Assembly: GCF_018403245.1 (NCBI RefSeq) | Contig: NZ_BOSH01000003.1 | Span: 62,001 to 126,000, forward strand | DNA: 64,000 nucleotides | DNA from: Paenibacillus sp. J2TS4 | Lineage (GTDB): Bacteria > Bacillota > Bacilli > Paenibacillales > NBRC-103111 | Direction: 5' to 3' | Shown here: positions 19,712 to 29,137 of the stretch, piece by piece | Numbering within the stretch: the stretch's first letter is position 1 | Layout: every line of letters begins with the position of its first letter | Notes under the pieces: generated by a model | What the model was told of the DNA's origin: nothing | What the model saw: only the letters and a program-made list of their open reading frames with translations | Database searches by the model: none | Position numbers and translations under genes: made by a program

Positions 19712-20364
19712 TGGAGCTTCTTGCTTATTTCGATCTGGATACGCTTTTGTTCCGGGCTGTCGCATTTATGCTGGCCATTACATTGCATGATGTCTGGCTG
19801 TCCGTGTTCGCTCTTCTATTGGGCGACCGGACGGCCAGAGAACAAGGGCGGGTTCACGGCAACCCGGGCAGACATCTGGATCCGTTAGGATCGCTAATGG
19901 TGCTGTTCGGCCCGTACGGATGGAGCCGGCCGGTCACATTAAGCCCGAAGCCATTGGAGAAATCAAGTCGGTTCATGCTGATCTTGTGGGCTTTATCCGG
20001 ACCGCTGCTTCACCTGGTTCTAAGTCTTCTATTCGGCTGGCTGTTTCTGGAGCTGCCGCTGGATGGCCCGCTAGGAGCGGGCGGAGGCTGGGCCGGAGCT
20101 TTGCTCAAAGGCATTTTGCACTATTGCTATATTGTTAACGTTCTTCTGTTTCTGCTGAATTTACTGCCGCTTTATCCTTTGGACGGCTGGAAGCTTCTGC
20201 GTCATCTGGCTTCCGGACGAATGGCGGCATTTCTCGATAAATATGAAAAATGGAGCTTGCTTGTGCTGATGGCCTTGCTGATGCTTCCCTTCGGACGGCA
20301 TTGGCTCGAAATGCTTTTTCAACAGGTTAATCATTGGTTAATGGCGGTCTATTCCGTAGGATGA
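19711..20364 (+). CDS. Site-2-protease-family homologue, broken active site
   Basis: Membrane protein of 217 residues with the M50 layout: a first segment with the zinc motif, GDRTAREQGRVHGNPGRHLDP, then GWSRPVTLSP, two more membrane segments, and NLLPLYPLDGW in the last. The last motif (LDG, third zinc ligand) is kept, but the HExxH site reads HDVWL: the catalytic Glu is Asp and the second histidine is gone. Proteolysis is therefore doubtful; binding or a modified metal site is possible. The start overlaps the ribH stop by one base, and scpA follows after 12 bases. Confidence 0.7.
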   Translation: MELLAYFDLDTLLFRAVAFMLAITLHDVWLSVFALLLGDRTAREQGRVHGNPGRHLDPLGSLMVLFGPYGWSRPVTLSPKPLEKSSRFMLILWALSGPLLHLVLSLLFGWLFLELPLDGPLGAGGGWAGALLKGILHYCYIVNVLLFLLNLLPLYPLDGWKLLRHLASGRMAAFLDKYEKWSLLVLMALLMLPFGRHWLEMLFQQVNHWLMAVYSVG

Positions 20365-20376
20365 GGGGGAGAAGGA

Positions 20377-21162
20377 GTGAAGGTAACTTTCAAATTGGAA
20401 ACATTCGAAGGCCCCCTCGATTTGCTGCTTCATCTCATTGATCAAGCTGAGGTGGATATTTACGACATTCCGATTAAAGAAATCACGGATCAATATTTGG
20501 AATATATCTCGGCTATGCAGCAATTGGAGCTGGAGGTGACCAGTGAATTTCTGGTAATGGCCGCCACCCTGTTGTCCATCAAAAGTAAGATGCTGCTCCC
20601 CAAGCCTCCGGTGATCGAGTTGGAATGGGATGGTATGGAGGAGGGCGAGGGAGAGGATCCGCGTGCAGAGCTTGTGCGCAAGCTGATTGAATACCGTAAA
20701 TACAAAGGGATTGCGGATCATCTAAGAGATAAAGAGCTGGAGCGCAGCTTGATCTATACAAGGGAGCCGGAGGATCTGACTCCTTACGTACCTAAGAACG
20801 TCAATCCAGTCGAAGGAATTCATGTGGCGGACCTTGTCTGGGCCTTCCAGAAGGCGCTGCGTAAAATGGCGGAGCGAAACCGGATTACTAAAATCCGCAG
20901 GGATGAAATATCGGTGAAGGACCGAATTACGGAAATTGTTACGCTGCTGGACAATCGCGGAGGCAGAGTATTGTTCTCCAAGCTGCTGGAAACCGGATTC
21001 AACCGGGAAGACATTGTCGTTACTTTTCTCGCTTTGCTGGAGTTGATGAAAATGAAAAAGGTACAATGCTACCAGCATAATCGTTTCGAAGATATTGTCA
21101 TCCAGGCGAGAGAGGATGGTGAGGGAATCCATGGATACACCCCAGATGAAATCAGCTATTGA
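20377..21162 (+). CDS. scpA: Segregation and condensation protein A
   Basis: Kleisin subunit that bridges the SMC heads in chromosome condensation. N-terminal FEGPLDLLLHLIDQAEVDIYD signature; mid-part acidic; C-terminal winged helix with RVLFSKLLETGFNREDIVVTFLALLELMK. 261 residues. GTG start behind GGGGGAGAAGGA. Overlaps scpB by 32 bases. Confidence 0.94.
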   Translation: MKVTFKLETFEGPLDLLLHLIDQAEVDIYDIPIKEITDQYLEYISAMQQLELEVTSEFLVMAATLLSIKSKMLLPKPPVIELEWDGMEEGEGEDPRAELVRKLIEYRKYKGIADHLRDKELERSLIYTREPEDLTPYVPKNVNPVEGIHVADLVWAFQKALRKMAERNRITKIRRDEISVKDRITEIVTLLDNRGGRVLFSKLLETGFNREDIVVTFLALLELMKMKKVQCYQHNRFEDIVIQAREDGEGIHGYTPDEISY

Positions 21163-21745
21163 AGGTTTGTTATTTGTAGCCGGAGATGAAGGGCTGGATG
21201 GCAAGCAATTGGCCGATGTGCTGGAGCAGGATGTCCGCCAGGTTATTTCCGTCTTGCAGGAAATGAAAGAAGAGTATAAAAATCAAGCAAGGGGTATTCA
21301 AATCGTAGAGATGGCAGGCACCTTTCAATTGACGACCTTGCCTGAGCATGCCCCTTTTTTTGAGCGACTCGCTCATTCTCCCACTCGAACTTCTTTGTCC
21401 CAGGCCGCACTGGAGACACTTTCTATTATTGCTTATAAACAGCCGATTACGCGCGTGGAAATAGAAGAAATTCGCGGGGTCAAATCGGATCGCGCTCTCA
21501 GTACTTTAGTTGCTAAAGAGCTGATTGAAGAAGTCGGCAGAGCGGAAGCGATCGGAAGACCGATTTTGTACGGAACGACTAAGCAATTTTTGGATTATTT
21601 TGGTTTGATGAGCATTGATCAACTGCCGGAGAAGGATCATTTTGCCCAGGATGTGGATCTTGAGGAGGAGACTAGATTGCTTTTCGAGAAACTCGATGTA
21701 GAGCAGTTGACGATCGACGATATCAACTCCGGTGTGGAAGAATAA
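21131..21745 (+). CDS. scpB: Segregation and condensation protein B
   Basis: Tandem winged-helix partner of ScpA and SMC. Signatures: AIEGLLFVAGDEGL at the start, ALETLSIIAYKQPITRVEIE near residue 95, and GRPILYGTTKQFLDYFGL near 145. Start at the ATG at 21131, with GGTGAGGG upstream inside scpA; 204 residues. Confidence 0.94.
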   Translation: MDTPQMKSAIEGLLFVAGDEGLDGKQLADVLEQDVRQVISVLQEMKEEYKNQARGIQIVEMAGTFQLTTLPEHAPFFERLAHSPTRTSLSQAALETLSIIAYKQPITRVEIEEIRGVKSDRALSTLVAKELIEEVGRAEAIGRPILYGTTKQFLDYFGLMSIDQLPEKDHFAQDVDLEEETRLLFEKLDVEQLTIDDINSGVEE

Positions 21746-21855
21746 AACGAATGTTTTCATAATGGAAATCACATACTAAACTCCATGTGAAGGATTACGG
21801 CTAATCTGTCCCTTACTTCGCATCGGGGTTTTTTTGTCGATAGGAGGCCTGGATC

Positions 21856-22536
21856 ATGCTCATTTTCTGGTTATTTTTGGCGGCTGCCTTAATCGTCGTG
21901 GCCGTTATTGTCTTCTCCAGTCACCTGACTTTTAAATTGTACGTGTCCCGGGTTCGCGAGAACGATAAGATTTATATTCAACTGAATGCATTGTTCGGAA
22001 TGATTCGGCTAAAATACGAGGTATCCGCCCTTATGTTCAAAAGTCTGGAAAAAGGATTGAAAATGAAAACGTCACAGATAAATGAAAACAAGGCGACAAA
22101 AATGAATGACACCGAGGATCTGATTAATCTGGATAAAATCAAGCAGTACTACCACAATTTTAAAGTGTTCCTTTCACAAATATCGAATTATTGGGAATGG
22201 ATGAAAGGGACTTTGTCCCGCGTCAAAATCAAGCGATTGGAATGGTCCACTCATGTTGGAGCGGGGGATGCACCGGAAACCGCAGTTTTGACCGGAGTGG
22301 TCTGGAGCTTGAAAGCTTCCCTGCTAGGTTATTTGCAGCAATACGTCCGGCTTCAGTCAGAGCCCAAGATTAATGTGCAGCCTCAGTATAATCGGACACT
22401 ATTTACCACGGAAGTCGTGTGCATAGCGAAAATTCGCCTGGGTTATGCTATAGTTGCAGGACTAATGCTGCTGATTCGCATGATGAAAGTGAAGGGAGGA
22501 ATCAAGACATGGCAGACCATCCTATCCAAGGCCTAA
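21856..22536 (+). CDS. DUF2953 membrane-anchored protein (YtfI-like)
   Basis: 226 residues. An N-terminal membrane anchor (about 3-24) is followed by SHLTFKLYVSR...IQLNALFGMIRLKYEV, typical of the DUF2953 family, and a second hydrophobic stretch near residue 200. Function unknown. In Bacillus the relative ytfI lies next to ytfJ, as here; the two overlap by 28 bases. Expression in sporulation is inferred only from this pairing. TAGGAGGC precedes the ATG. Confidence 0.75.
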   Translation: MLIFWLFLAAALIVVAVIVFSSHLTFKLYVSRVRENDKIYIQLNALFGMIRLKYEVSALMFKSLEKGLKMKTSQINENKATKMNDTEDLINLDKIKQYYHNFKVFLSQISNYWEWMKGTLSRVKIKRLEWSTHVGAGDAPETAVLTGVVWSLKASLLGYLQQYVRLQSEPKINVQPQYNRTLFTTEVVCIAKIRLGYAIVAGLMLLIRMMKVKGGIKTWQTILSKA

Positions 22537-23060
22537 TGAAAACAGCGATGGAAAATATCCGGGATATGGTTGATGTAAATACGATTGTCGGTGATCCGGT
22601 AGAAACTCCGGATGGAAGTGTCATCATGCCGATTTCCAAAGTGGGATTCGGTTTTGCGGCCGGAGGCAGCGAGTTTGTCACCGACTCGGAGGGTGGACCT
22701 ACCGCTGGTGCGGCACATCAGGGAGCCACGAATCAAGGAGCAGCCAACGACGCCAACCATGCAAAGGTTGCGCTTCCGTTTGGCGGAGGAAGCGGGGGCG
22801 GGATTTCGATTACTCCGATCGCTTTTCTCGTGGTGGGACAACAAGGAGTTCGTGTCGTTCCGTTGGATAATCAGACACACTTGTTTGAACGGCTGATCGA
22901 TTCCGCTCCACAAGTGGTGGACAAGATTCAAAGCATGATCAAAGGAAATACTTCCACAGCTGCTGCTTCGCCAGCACCTACCCCGCCGCCTGCAACACCG
23001 CCTGCAGCACCACCTGCGGCACCGCCTAAGCCTGCGGATCCGAATACTATGCCTTCCTAA
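22509..23060 (+). CDS. ytfJ: GerW-family sporulation protein (YtfJ-like)
   Basis: 183 residues. The N-terminal 130 residues are the GerW/YtfJ domain (LMKTAMENIRDMVDVNTIVG, PVSKVGFGFAAGGSEF-like segment, GGGSGGGISITPIAFLVV). The C-terminal 35 residues are a low-complexity Pro/Ala/Thr tail with repeated PPA-type units. The Bacillus subtilis protein is made in the forespore. GGGAGGAATC precedes the ATG at 22509. Overlaps the DUF2953 gene. Confidence 0.88.
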   Translation: MADHPIQGLMKTAMENIRDMVDVNTIVGDPVETPDGSVIMPISKVGFGFAAGGSEFVTDSEGGPTAGAAHQGATNQGAANDANHAKVALPFGGGSGGGISITPIAFLVVGQQGVRVVPLDNQTHLFERLIDSAPQVVDKIQSMIKGNTSTAAASPAPTPPPATPPAAPPAAPPKPADPNTMPS

Positions 23061-23121
23061 TTAATTCCAAATGTTCCAAGCCAATTTCATGTAATTGGAC
23101 CGGCCGGGAACGAGTTCAAGT

Positions 23122-23155
23122 TGCAAAAAGCTGCCGTTAGCCGGCAGCTTTTTGC
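23122..23155. terminator. Bidirectional terminator, ytfJ / glcF
   Basis: TGCAAAAAGCTGCC, loop, GGCAGCTTTTTGCA: a perfect stem with A-run and T-run flanks, between two convergent genes. Confidence 0.9.
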
Positions 23156-23179
23156 ATGGAGAGCTATACTCAATTGCTC

Positions 23180-24589
23180 TTATTTGTTTTCGTTAACATC
23201 GTCTGTTACTATCCGGTCATATAAAAAGTCGACGATATGGACCGCTTGCATCGATTGCCCCATCTTTTCTCTTTCAATTCCGAGTTTCATTTGCAGCAAG
23301 CATCCGGGGTTGCTGGTCAGCAAATAACCGGCTTCCGTTTTCTTCACGTCTTCCATTTTGTGATCGAGAAGATCGTTGGCCATGTTGGGCTGGGTCAGAT
23401 TGTAGATCCCGGCGGAACCACAGCATTTATCGGAGTTGGCCAGCTCCACCAATTGCACATTGCCGATCCGCTTCATTAATTGGCGAGGAGCAGAACCGCT
23501 TCTCATCACATTCCGGAGATGGCACGAATCCTGGTAAGTTATCGTAACAGAAGTAGAGGAGCGCTCGTCGCGAAAATCCGGCAGCCGTCCTTTGCGCAGT
23601 AAAATATCGCTTATATCGACTACTCGCTCTGCGAACCACTGACCGGCTTCGGCCCACTCCGGGTCGTTCTGCAGCAGATGATCGTACTCCATCAGCAGTG
23701 CTCCGCAGCCCCCGGCGTTGGATACGATATAATCCACATCGGCTTCCCGGAAGGCGGCAATGTTACGCTTGGCCAAATCTGTGGCCGCTGATTTCTCCCC
23801 GCTGTGGGCATGCAGCGCTCCGCAACAGTTTTGTGCTGTCGGAATGACGACCTCGAAGCCGGCCTGCGACAGCAGCTTGACGCTGTTAATATTCGTTTCT
23901 GTAAACAGCACATCCATGATACAGCCCCTGAACATGCCTACCCGGGCAACCTTGGTTCCTTTGGCAGGGACAAGGGTTCCCAGGTTTTCGACGACTCCTT
24001 TGCTGCTTGCCTCTGGCAATATTTTCTCCATCTGACTCATCGATTCCGGAAACAGCTTCATAACGCCGGACTTGCGCGCAAGCCACTGCAGTCCGGATTT
24101 CTGATAGACGCTTAGCCCCATGCCAAGCAGCTTCATGCGGCTTTGCTTAGGAAATACATGCTTGAACATAACCGTGCGGATAAACTTGATATGGGGCGGA
24201 TGGTGAGCATGCTCCTCGATTGTTTCTCTGGCCTGCTCCAGCAGATGCCCATACTTGACATCCGAAGGACAGACGGGCTCGCAGGCTCGGCAGCCCAAGC
24301 ATAGATCGAGCTGATCCTTGAAGGCCTTATCCGGCTCCATAAGCCCATCGGCCACCGCTTTCATCAGAGCTATTCTTCCCCGGGGAGATGCGGCTTCAAT
24401 TCCGGTTTCGCTAAAGGTCGGGCACGCGGGAAGGCAGAAGCCGCAGCGCATGCAATTGGTCAGCTCGTCGTAATCGAGGCTCAGCTTCAATGCTTCCGCG
24501 AGCGGATTCGCCGGTTTGCCAGAGGGGCTCTGTCCCGGCTTCAAAGGAATCGCAGGGGGTGCAGTTTTCGTCTCTATCGTTTTATTCAT
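23180..24589 (-). CDS. glcF: Glycolate oxidase iron-sulfur subunit
   Basis: Electron-transfer subunit of glycolate (2-hydroxyacid) oxidase. Two [4Fe-4S] motifs: CMRCGFCLPACP near residue 41 and CLGCRACEPVCP near 92. Two CCG domains follow: NCCGALHAHSGE near 250 and KCCGSAGIYN near 385. 469 residues. Overlaps glcD by four bases. A GlcE subunit gene is not seen, as in the Bacillus ysfC-ysfD pair. A lactate-utilisation complex is an alternative substrate assignment. Confidence 0.9.
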   Translation of the reverse strand: MNKTIETKTAPPAIPLKPGQSPSGKPANPLAEALKLSLDYDELTNCMRCGFCLPACPTFSETGIEAASPRGRIALMKAVADGLMEPDKAFKDQLDLCLGCRACEPVCPSDVKYGHLLEQARETIEEHAHHPPHIKFIRTVMFKHVFPKQSRMKLLGMGLSVYQKSGLQWLARKSGVMKLFPESMSQMEKILPEASSKGVVENLGTLVPAKGTKVARVGMFRGCIMDVLFTETNINSVKLLSQAGFEVVIPTAQNCCGALHAHSGEKSAATDLAKRNIAAFREADVDYIVSNAGGCGALLMEYDHLLQNDPEWAEAGQWFAERVVDISDILLRKGRLPDFRDERSSTSVTITYQDSCHLRNVMRSGSAPRQLMKRIGNVQLVELANSDKCCGSAGIYNLTQPNMANDLLDHKMEDVKKTEAGYLLTSNPGCLLQMKLGIEREKMGQSMQAVHIVDFLYDRIVTDDVNENK

Positions 24590-25998
24590 TTTTGAACCAC
24601 CACTCTTTTGCGAGTTTCAGTGAAAATTTTGCCCGGATTCATAATGTTGTTCGGATCGAAAACTCGCTTGATTCCTTTCATGATTTCCATGCCGACCGGT
24701 CCGACCTTCCATTCCAGATAGGGGGCTTTGACGATGCCGACCCCATGCTCCCCGGTAATGGTGCCTCCCATTTGAATCGCTGCTTCAAAAATTTCCGCGA
24801 AGGCCTGCTCCACTCGTTCAATTTCCTCGTGGTCCCGGGCATCTGTCGTACAGGTGGGGTGAAGATTTCCGTCTCCGGCATGTCCGAACGTACAGATATG
24901 AACGTTATATTTTTGAGCGATTTCGTTAATCGCCAGCACCATGTCGGCAATTTTGGAGCGGGGAACTGTTGCGTCCTCAAGTATGGTGGTCGGCCGAATT
25001 CTGGCCAAGGTCGACAAGGCGCTGCGGCGAGCCGTCATCAGCTTGTCAGCTTCCTCCGCATTGCGGGCCATCTGAACATCCGCGGCTCCTTCCTGACGGC
25101 AAATCTCAACGATCTGTTCGATATCCCGGCGGATAGCTGCTTCGTCTTCACCGTCCTGCTCGATTAGTAAAATCGCTTCCATATCAAGCGGCAAATCGAG
25201 CTTGTTGAATTCTGCCACTACTCGGAGCGTAGCGTTATCGAGAAATTCCAATGTGGATGGAATGATCCGGTTGCCGACGATTTTCGAGACCGTTCGGGCC
25301 GCGGCGTGGATGTCCTTATACATAGCGAGCATCGTCTGCTTATGCTTGGGCGCCGGAAGCAGCTTAACAGTCGCTTCGGTAATGACGGCCAGCGTTCCCT
25401 CCGAGCCGACGAGCAGCTTTGTCAAATCGTAGCCGGCCACATCCTTGTAAAGCTTGCCGCCCGTGCGGATAATTTCTCCCGAAGGCAGCACCGCCTCCAG
25501 CGCTAGAACGTAGTCTTTGGTCGTTCCGTACTTAAGTCCCCGCAGACCGCCGGCGCATTCCATAATGTTGCCGCCAAGCGTGGATATGACCATACTGCTT
25601 GGGTCGGGGGGGTAGAATAAGCCGTACTGTTCCAGAGCCGTATGGAACTGCTTTGTGTTCAGGCCAGGCTGGAAGGTGGCGGTCAGGTTATCCTGATCGA
25701 CCTCCAGCAGCCGATTCATCCGATTCATGACGAGCACGATCCCGCCTTCGACCGGTACAGTTCCACCGCACAGATTGGTGCCCGCCCCACGGCCGACAAT
25801 TGGAATACGGTGCTCATTGGCAAGTTTTAAAATTTGCGATATCTGCTCCTTGGTCTCGGGATACATCACGGCATCCGGCATAGCCTGGAGCATCGGAGTG
25901 GCGTCGTAAGAATGAGTGACAAGGGCTTCGTTGTCATCACGAAAGAAACCAGCGCCTACGATATCCATCAGTTGTTGGCGAATGGTTTGCTCCAACAT
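24586..25998 (-). CDS. glcD: Glycolate oxidase FAD subunit
   Basis: FAD-dependent 2-hydroxyacid dehydrogenase, 470 residues. FAD-binding PCMH domain at about 35-215: PIVGRGAGTNLCGGTVP near 68-84 and PPDPSSMVISTLGGNIMECAGG near 131-152. The C-terminal FAD-oxidase domain has HICTFGHAGDGNLHP near 370 and GTITGEHGVG near 418. GGGAGGA lies 6 bases before the ATG. First gene of glcD-glcF, divergent from a GntR regulator. Confidence 0.9.
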   Translation of the reverse strand: MLEQTIRQQLMDIVGAGFFRDDNEALVTHSYDATPMLQAMPDAVMYPETKEQISQILKLANEHRIPIVGRGAGTNLCGGTVPVEGGIVLVMNRMNRLLEVDQDNLTATFQPGLNTKQFHTALEQYGLFYPPDPSSMVISTLGGNIMECAGGLRGLKYGTTKDYVLALEAVLPSGEIIRTGGKLYKDVAGYDLTKLLVGSEGTLAVITEATVKLLPAPKHKQTMLAMYKDIHAAARTVSKIVGNRIIPSTLEFLDNATLRVVAEFNKLDLPLDMEAILLIEQDGEDEAAIRRDIEQIVEICRQEGAADVQMARNAEEADKLMTARRSALSTLARIRPTTILEDATVPRSKIADMVLAINEIAQKYNVHICTFGHAGDGNLHPTCTTDARDHEEIERVEQAFAEIFEAAIQMGGTITGEHGVGIVKAPYLEWKVGPVGMEIMKGIKRVFDPNNIMNPGKIFTETRKRVVVQK

Positions 25999-26030
25999 AA
26001 GAGGTCCTCCCTAAAAATAAAATTAGTCAG

Positions 26031-26043
26031 GTCATCAGATGAC
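26031..26043. promoter_or_regulatory. Candidate operator between glcD and the GntR gene
   Basis: GTCATC-A-GATGAC, a perfect 13-bp palindrome in the 122-base divergent gap. FadR-subfamily proteins bind short palindromes with GT and AC half-sites, so this could be the site through which the neighbouring regulator controls glcDF and itself. Confidence 0.45.
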
Positions 26044-26120
26044 TTTTGCTTTATTATAGCTTATGATTAAATCATTGTATATGGTTCGCAGAAAAATAAG
26101 CCGTCGGAGGATATAAAGGC

Positions 26121-26825
26121 ATGAACGTAAAACAAGTCAATCCGCAAAAAAGCTATGAAATCGTTATGAACGATATTCAATCGAGAATTAGCTCAGGAGA
26201 GCTGGAACCGGGACGCCGGCTTCCTTCGGTTGTCGATCTGGCCGCCAATTACGGGGTCGGCCGGTCTACTCTGAGAGAAGCGCTTAGTGCACTGAAGGCT
26301 ATGGGCTGGTTGGAAATTCGTCAAGGAGGAGGCACCTTCGTCAGTCAGACCCTGCCTAGCGAAGGACAGGGGGGCTTCCCTGCCCTGTTCCATCATACGG
26401 ATTCCTTGAAAGAGATGATGGAAGTCAGAAAGGTGCTTGAGACCGGATGCGCAACGCTTGCGGCGAGAAATCGAACAGAGGAAGACTTGGCGGAGCTTGC
26501 CTCCATTTTGGACAGTATGAAGGCCTGTTCCGGGGATGACAAGAAGGAGGAGGAAGCCGATCTCCGCTTTCATCTGCAGATCGCTAAAGCCTCGCACAAT
26601 TCGCTGCTGCTGCAAATGATGGAATCCTTGACCCATAAGCTGGAGGAGACGATTAAGGAAACGCGGCAGCTGTGGTTTTATGGTGAGCGAGCGACGGCCA
26701 ACCGGCTCACTAAGGAGCATCAGGGAATTTATGAAGCTATTCTCCGGCAGGAGGAAGAAGCAGCTTCCCAAAGAATGCTGGAGCATTTGACCAAGGTGGA
26801 GAAGGTGCTGTCCCAGTTTTTCTAA
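26121..26825 (+). CDS. FadR-subfamily GntR transcriptional regulator
   Basis: 234 residues. The N-terminal winged helix-turn-helix (LEPGRRLPSVVDLAANYGVGRSTLREALSALKAMGWL, written here in two parts by position: about 33-69) is followed by GGGTFV. The C-terminal FCD domain is all-helical with the metal-site residues in the MMEVRKVLE, DLRFHLQIAKASHN and KEHQGIYEAI segments. Such regulators respond to small organic acids. Divergence from glcD suggests it senses glycolate or lactate. Confidence 0.85.
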   Translation: MNVKQVNPQKSYEIVMNDIQSRISSGELEPGRRLPSVVDLAANYGVGRSTLREALSALKAMGWLEIRQGGGTFVSQTLPSEGQGGFPALFHHTDSLKEMMEVRKVLETGCATLAARNRTEEDLAELASILDSMKACSGDDKKEEEADLRFHLQIAKASHNSLLLQMMESLTHKLEETIKETRQLWFYGERATANRLTKEHQGIYEAILRQEEEAASQRMLEHLTKVEKVLSQFF

Positions 26826-27083
26826 CCCCGCTGCTGCGGACAAAACCTGGCCCGTCCAGCCAGCCTGTGATTTTTCAAATGCAGGTTATTTTCCATGAAG
26901 TCGAGCCAACCAAGCGAGGACTAACTACACCATTTGGCTTGGCAAGGACTGATGATGGTTTTGAGCTTCTCCAAGTTATGGTCGCATACTCGGGCCCTCT
27001 TATTGGGCGAGAGTGCCCTTAAATACAGCCGTTACCCAGCAGGAGGCAGTGTTCCTAGCCCCGCAGTGACTACATAGGAATTG

Positions 27084-27269
27084 AAGTGCAAAAATACCTC
27101 TTAAATCAACCTTTCTCCCGAAAACCGGGATTCAAGTGCAAAAGTACCCTCTAATCTTGGCGAAATAGCCATTTTCCATAAGAAATAGAAATTATAGTGC
27201 ATTTTTACACTTGAATTGCAAAAAATGGTTAAAGCAGTAACATGGGGTGCATTTTTGCATCTTAAATTT
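27084..27269. repeat. Composite fold-back repeat, copy 2
   Basis: Same four-part structure as 14898-15083. Direct units lie at 27084-27107 (GTGCAAAAATACCTCTTAAA) and 27134-27158 (GTGCAAAAGTACCCTCTAAT), the inverted unit at 27196-27217 (AGTGCATTTTTACAC), and the near-palindromic unit at 27246-27269 (GGTGCATTTTTGCATCTTAA). Spacers between units are unrelated in sequence but similar in length. The rest of the 970-base gap (26826-27796) shows no convincing gene. Confidence 0.75.
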
Positions 27270-27796
27270 GTTCCGGATTTAGGGATTTGTAAGCAAAATG
27301 CAGATTATCTATTCCAGGGTAGAAAAGTTCAGCCGGTCCATGATTATTGAAAAAGGTACGCAAATGACAAGAATACTATCCATCGTATAGTCCTCGTATA
27401 AATCAAATAATTCCATTTCCCGCTTTTCCCCTTCCCTTTTCAAATTGAATTACAACATCCAATCACAATCCATATTTTACCAATTAAAAGATGGTGTGAT
27501 GTCTAATAACCACATAAGTGGAACTGAATCTTTGGAGAAAGAGTCGATCCGTTATTAGCCACTTGGAGGACACGACGCAATTTTTTTCGGAAGTAGGGTG
27601 CTATCAAAATTTTGATCACAAATAAAGTATTCATTTGAAATTTGAGAAAGGATCTTAAAATCATATACTTGGCCTGAAATGACTTATTAAATTCCCGTCC
27701 TAATAGGATAGACAGGACATGTTCCTTCAGGGTCATGCATATATATTAACAATCGTACCTGCGGACAAGTCACGGGGGAATTAGGGGAGGGGAAAT

Positions 27797-28963
27797 ATGA
27801 GGAGAATGTTCTGGGCGGCCGTCATAGGGTCTTTGCTGATCAGTTGGGCGATAAGTCCCGCGCACGTTAATGCAGACAAGCCGACGTTGTCCACCTATGC
27901 GGAAGCGGCCGCCTTAATCGATGTGACGTCGGGAAGAATACTGTACAGCAAAGAAGGCGACAAGCCGATGAAGATCGCGAGCTTGACGAAGGTAATGACG
28001 GCTATAGTCGCCATTGAACAGGGAACCTTGAGCGAACCGGTCACCGTCAGCAGGAATGCCTTCGGCAAAGAGGGCTCCTCTCTGTACTTAAAGAATGGAG
28101 AAGAGATGAGTCTTCATCATCTTCTGTACGGCTTGATGCTGCGCTCCGGCAACGATGCTGCTGTAGCTATTGCTGAGCATATTGGCGGCTCCATCGAAGG
28201 ATTTGCCCTTCTGATGAACCAGAAGGCAGAGGAACTCGGAATGGAGCATACCCAATTTATAAATCCGCACGGGCTCGATACGGAAGGACATTACTCCTCG
28301 GCCAATGATATGGCCAAACTAACGGCCTATGCTTTGAAAAATCCTACTTTTCAAGAAATAGTCAAGACAAAAACAAAGAGAGTTCCGAGACCGCAAGAAA
28401 AATGGGATGCCGTATGGAACAATAAAAACCGGATGCTGACGCTCTACTCGGGAGCGGACGGAGTAAAAACCGGGTACACGAAGCAGGCCAGACGGACGCT
28501 CATTTCCTCGGCGACCCGGGATGGACAACAGTTGGCCGCCGTCACGCTCAATGATCCTAATGATTGGCTGGATCATAGCAATATGCTTGATTATGGCTTC
28601 AAGCATTATCCTCTTCATGTGCTTCTCAAGCAAGGAGACAAGGTGGGAGAGGGTCTTGTGCTTGGAACGTCATTCGTTTATCCTCTGACCGAGGACGAAG
28701 CGGCTCGACTTACAATCGAGCGGGAAATGATATCGGAGAATACCGTTGCTTATCGATTGGGAGAGAGAGGGAAGCTGAAGCTCTCTATGGATGGACAAAT
28801 GGTTGGATCCGTTCCTATTTATGCTGAAAATAGTCCGCGAACGGCATGGAATTCGCGTTCGGCCTTCCAATTTACAGAGATGGATCAGATAGATTCCGAA
28901 GGCAGCGGATTTTTCCATACTTTTCGCAAGCTCTGGAATGCTCTGTTCACTCTATCCGGCTGA
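27797..28963 (+). CDS. dacB: Sporulation D-Ala-D-Ala carboxypeptidase DacB type
   Basis: Peptidase S11 penicillin-binding protein, 388 residues. Signal peptide at about 1-26 (cleavage near VNA). SxxK is S62-LTK, SGND near residue 118, and KTG in GVKTGYT near 225. C-terminal beta domain from about 270. In Bacillus DacB (PBP5*) lowers spore cortex cross-linking; it is assigned here because spmA and spmB follow, as in Bacillus. GGAGGGG precedes the ATG. Confidence 0.9.
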   Translation: MRRMFWAAVIGSLLISWAISPAHVNADKPTLSTYAEAAALIDVTSGRILYSKEGDKPMKIASLTKVMTAIVAIEQGTLSEPVTVSRNAFGKEGSSLYLKNGEEMSLHHLLYGLMLRSGNDAAVAIAEHIGGSIEGFALLMNQKAEELGMEHTQFINPHGLDTEGHYSSANDMAKLTAYALKNPTFQEIVKTKTKRVPRPQEKWDAVWNNKNRMLTLYSGADGVKTGYTKQARRTLISSATRDGQQLAAVTLNDPNDWLDHSNMLDYGFKHYPLHVLLKQGDKVGEGLVLGTSFVYPLTEDEAARLTIEREMISENTVAYRLGERGKLKLSMDGQMVGSVPIYAENSPRTAWNSRSAFQFTEMDQIDSEGSGFFHTFRKLWNALFTLSG

Positions 28964-29137
28964 CACAATCTCTAAGTCCGATGCTTGGATTCCCGAGCCA
29001 TGCGGCTTTCTTCCTTTACAGACCGTTGGAATCAGAAGCGAGCTTTCTGGGAACGGGAGGCATGACGAGATAATAACTCAGGTCAAGCCGGATGAGCAGG
29101 AGAGAGGACATAGGCTACAACGAGGAGGGAATAGACG

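Noticed and set aside
27503..27736. 77-codon minus-strand ORF before dacB
   Set aside because: No SD, basic low-complexity product, no recognised motif and no sign of an operon; probably chance in an AT-rich gap.
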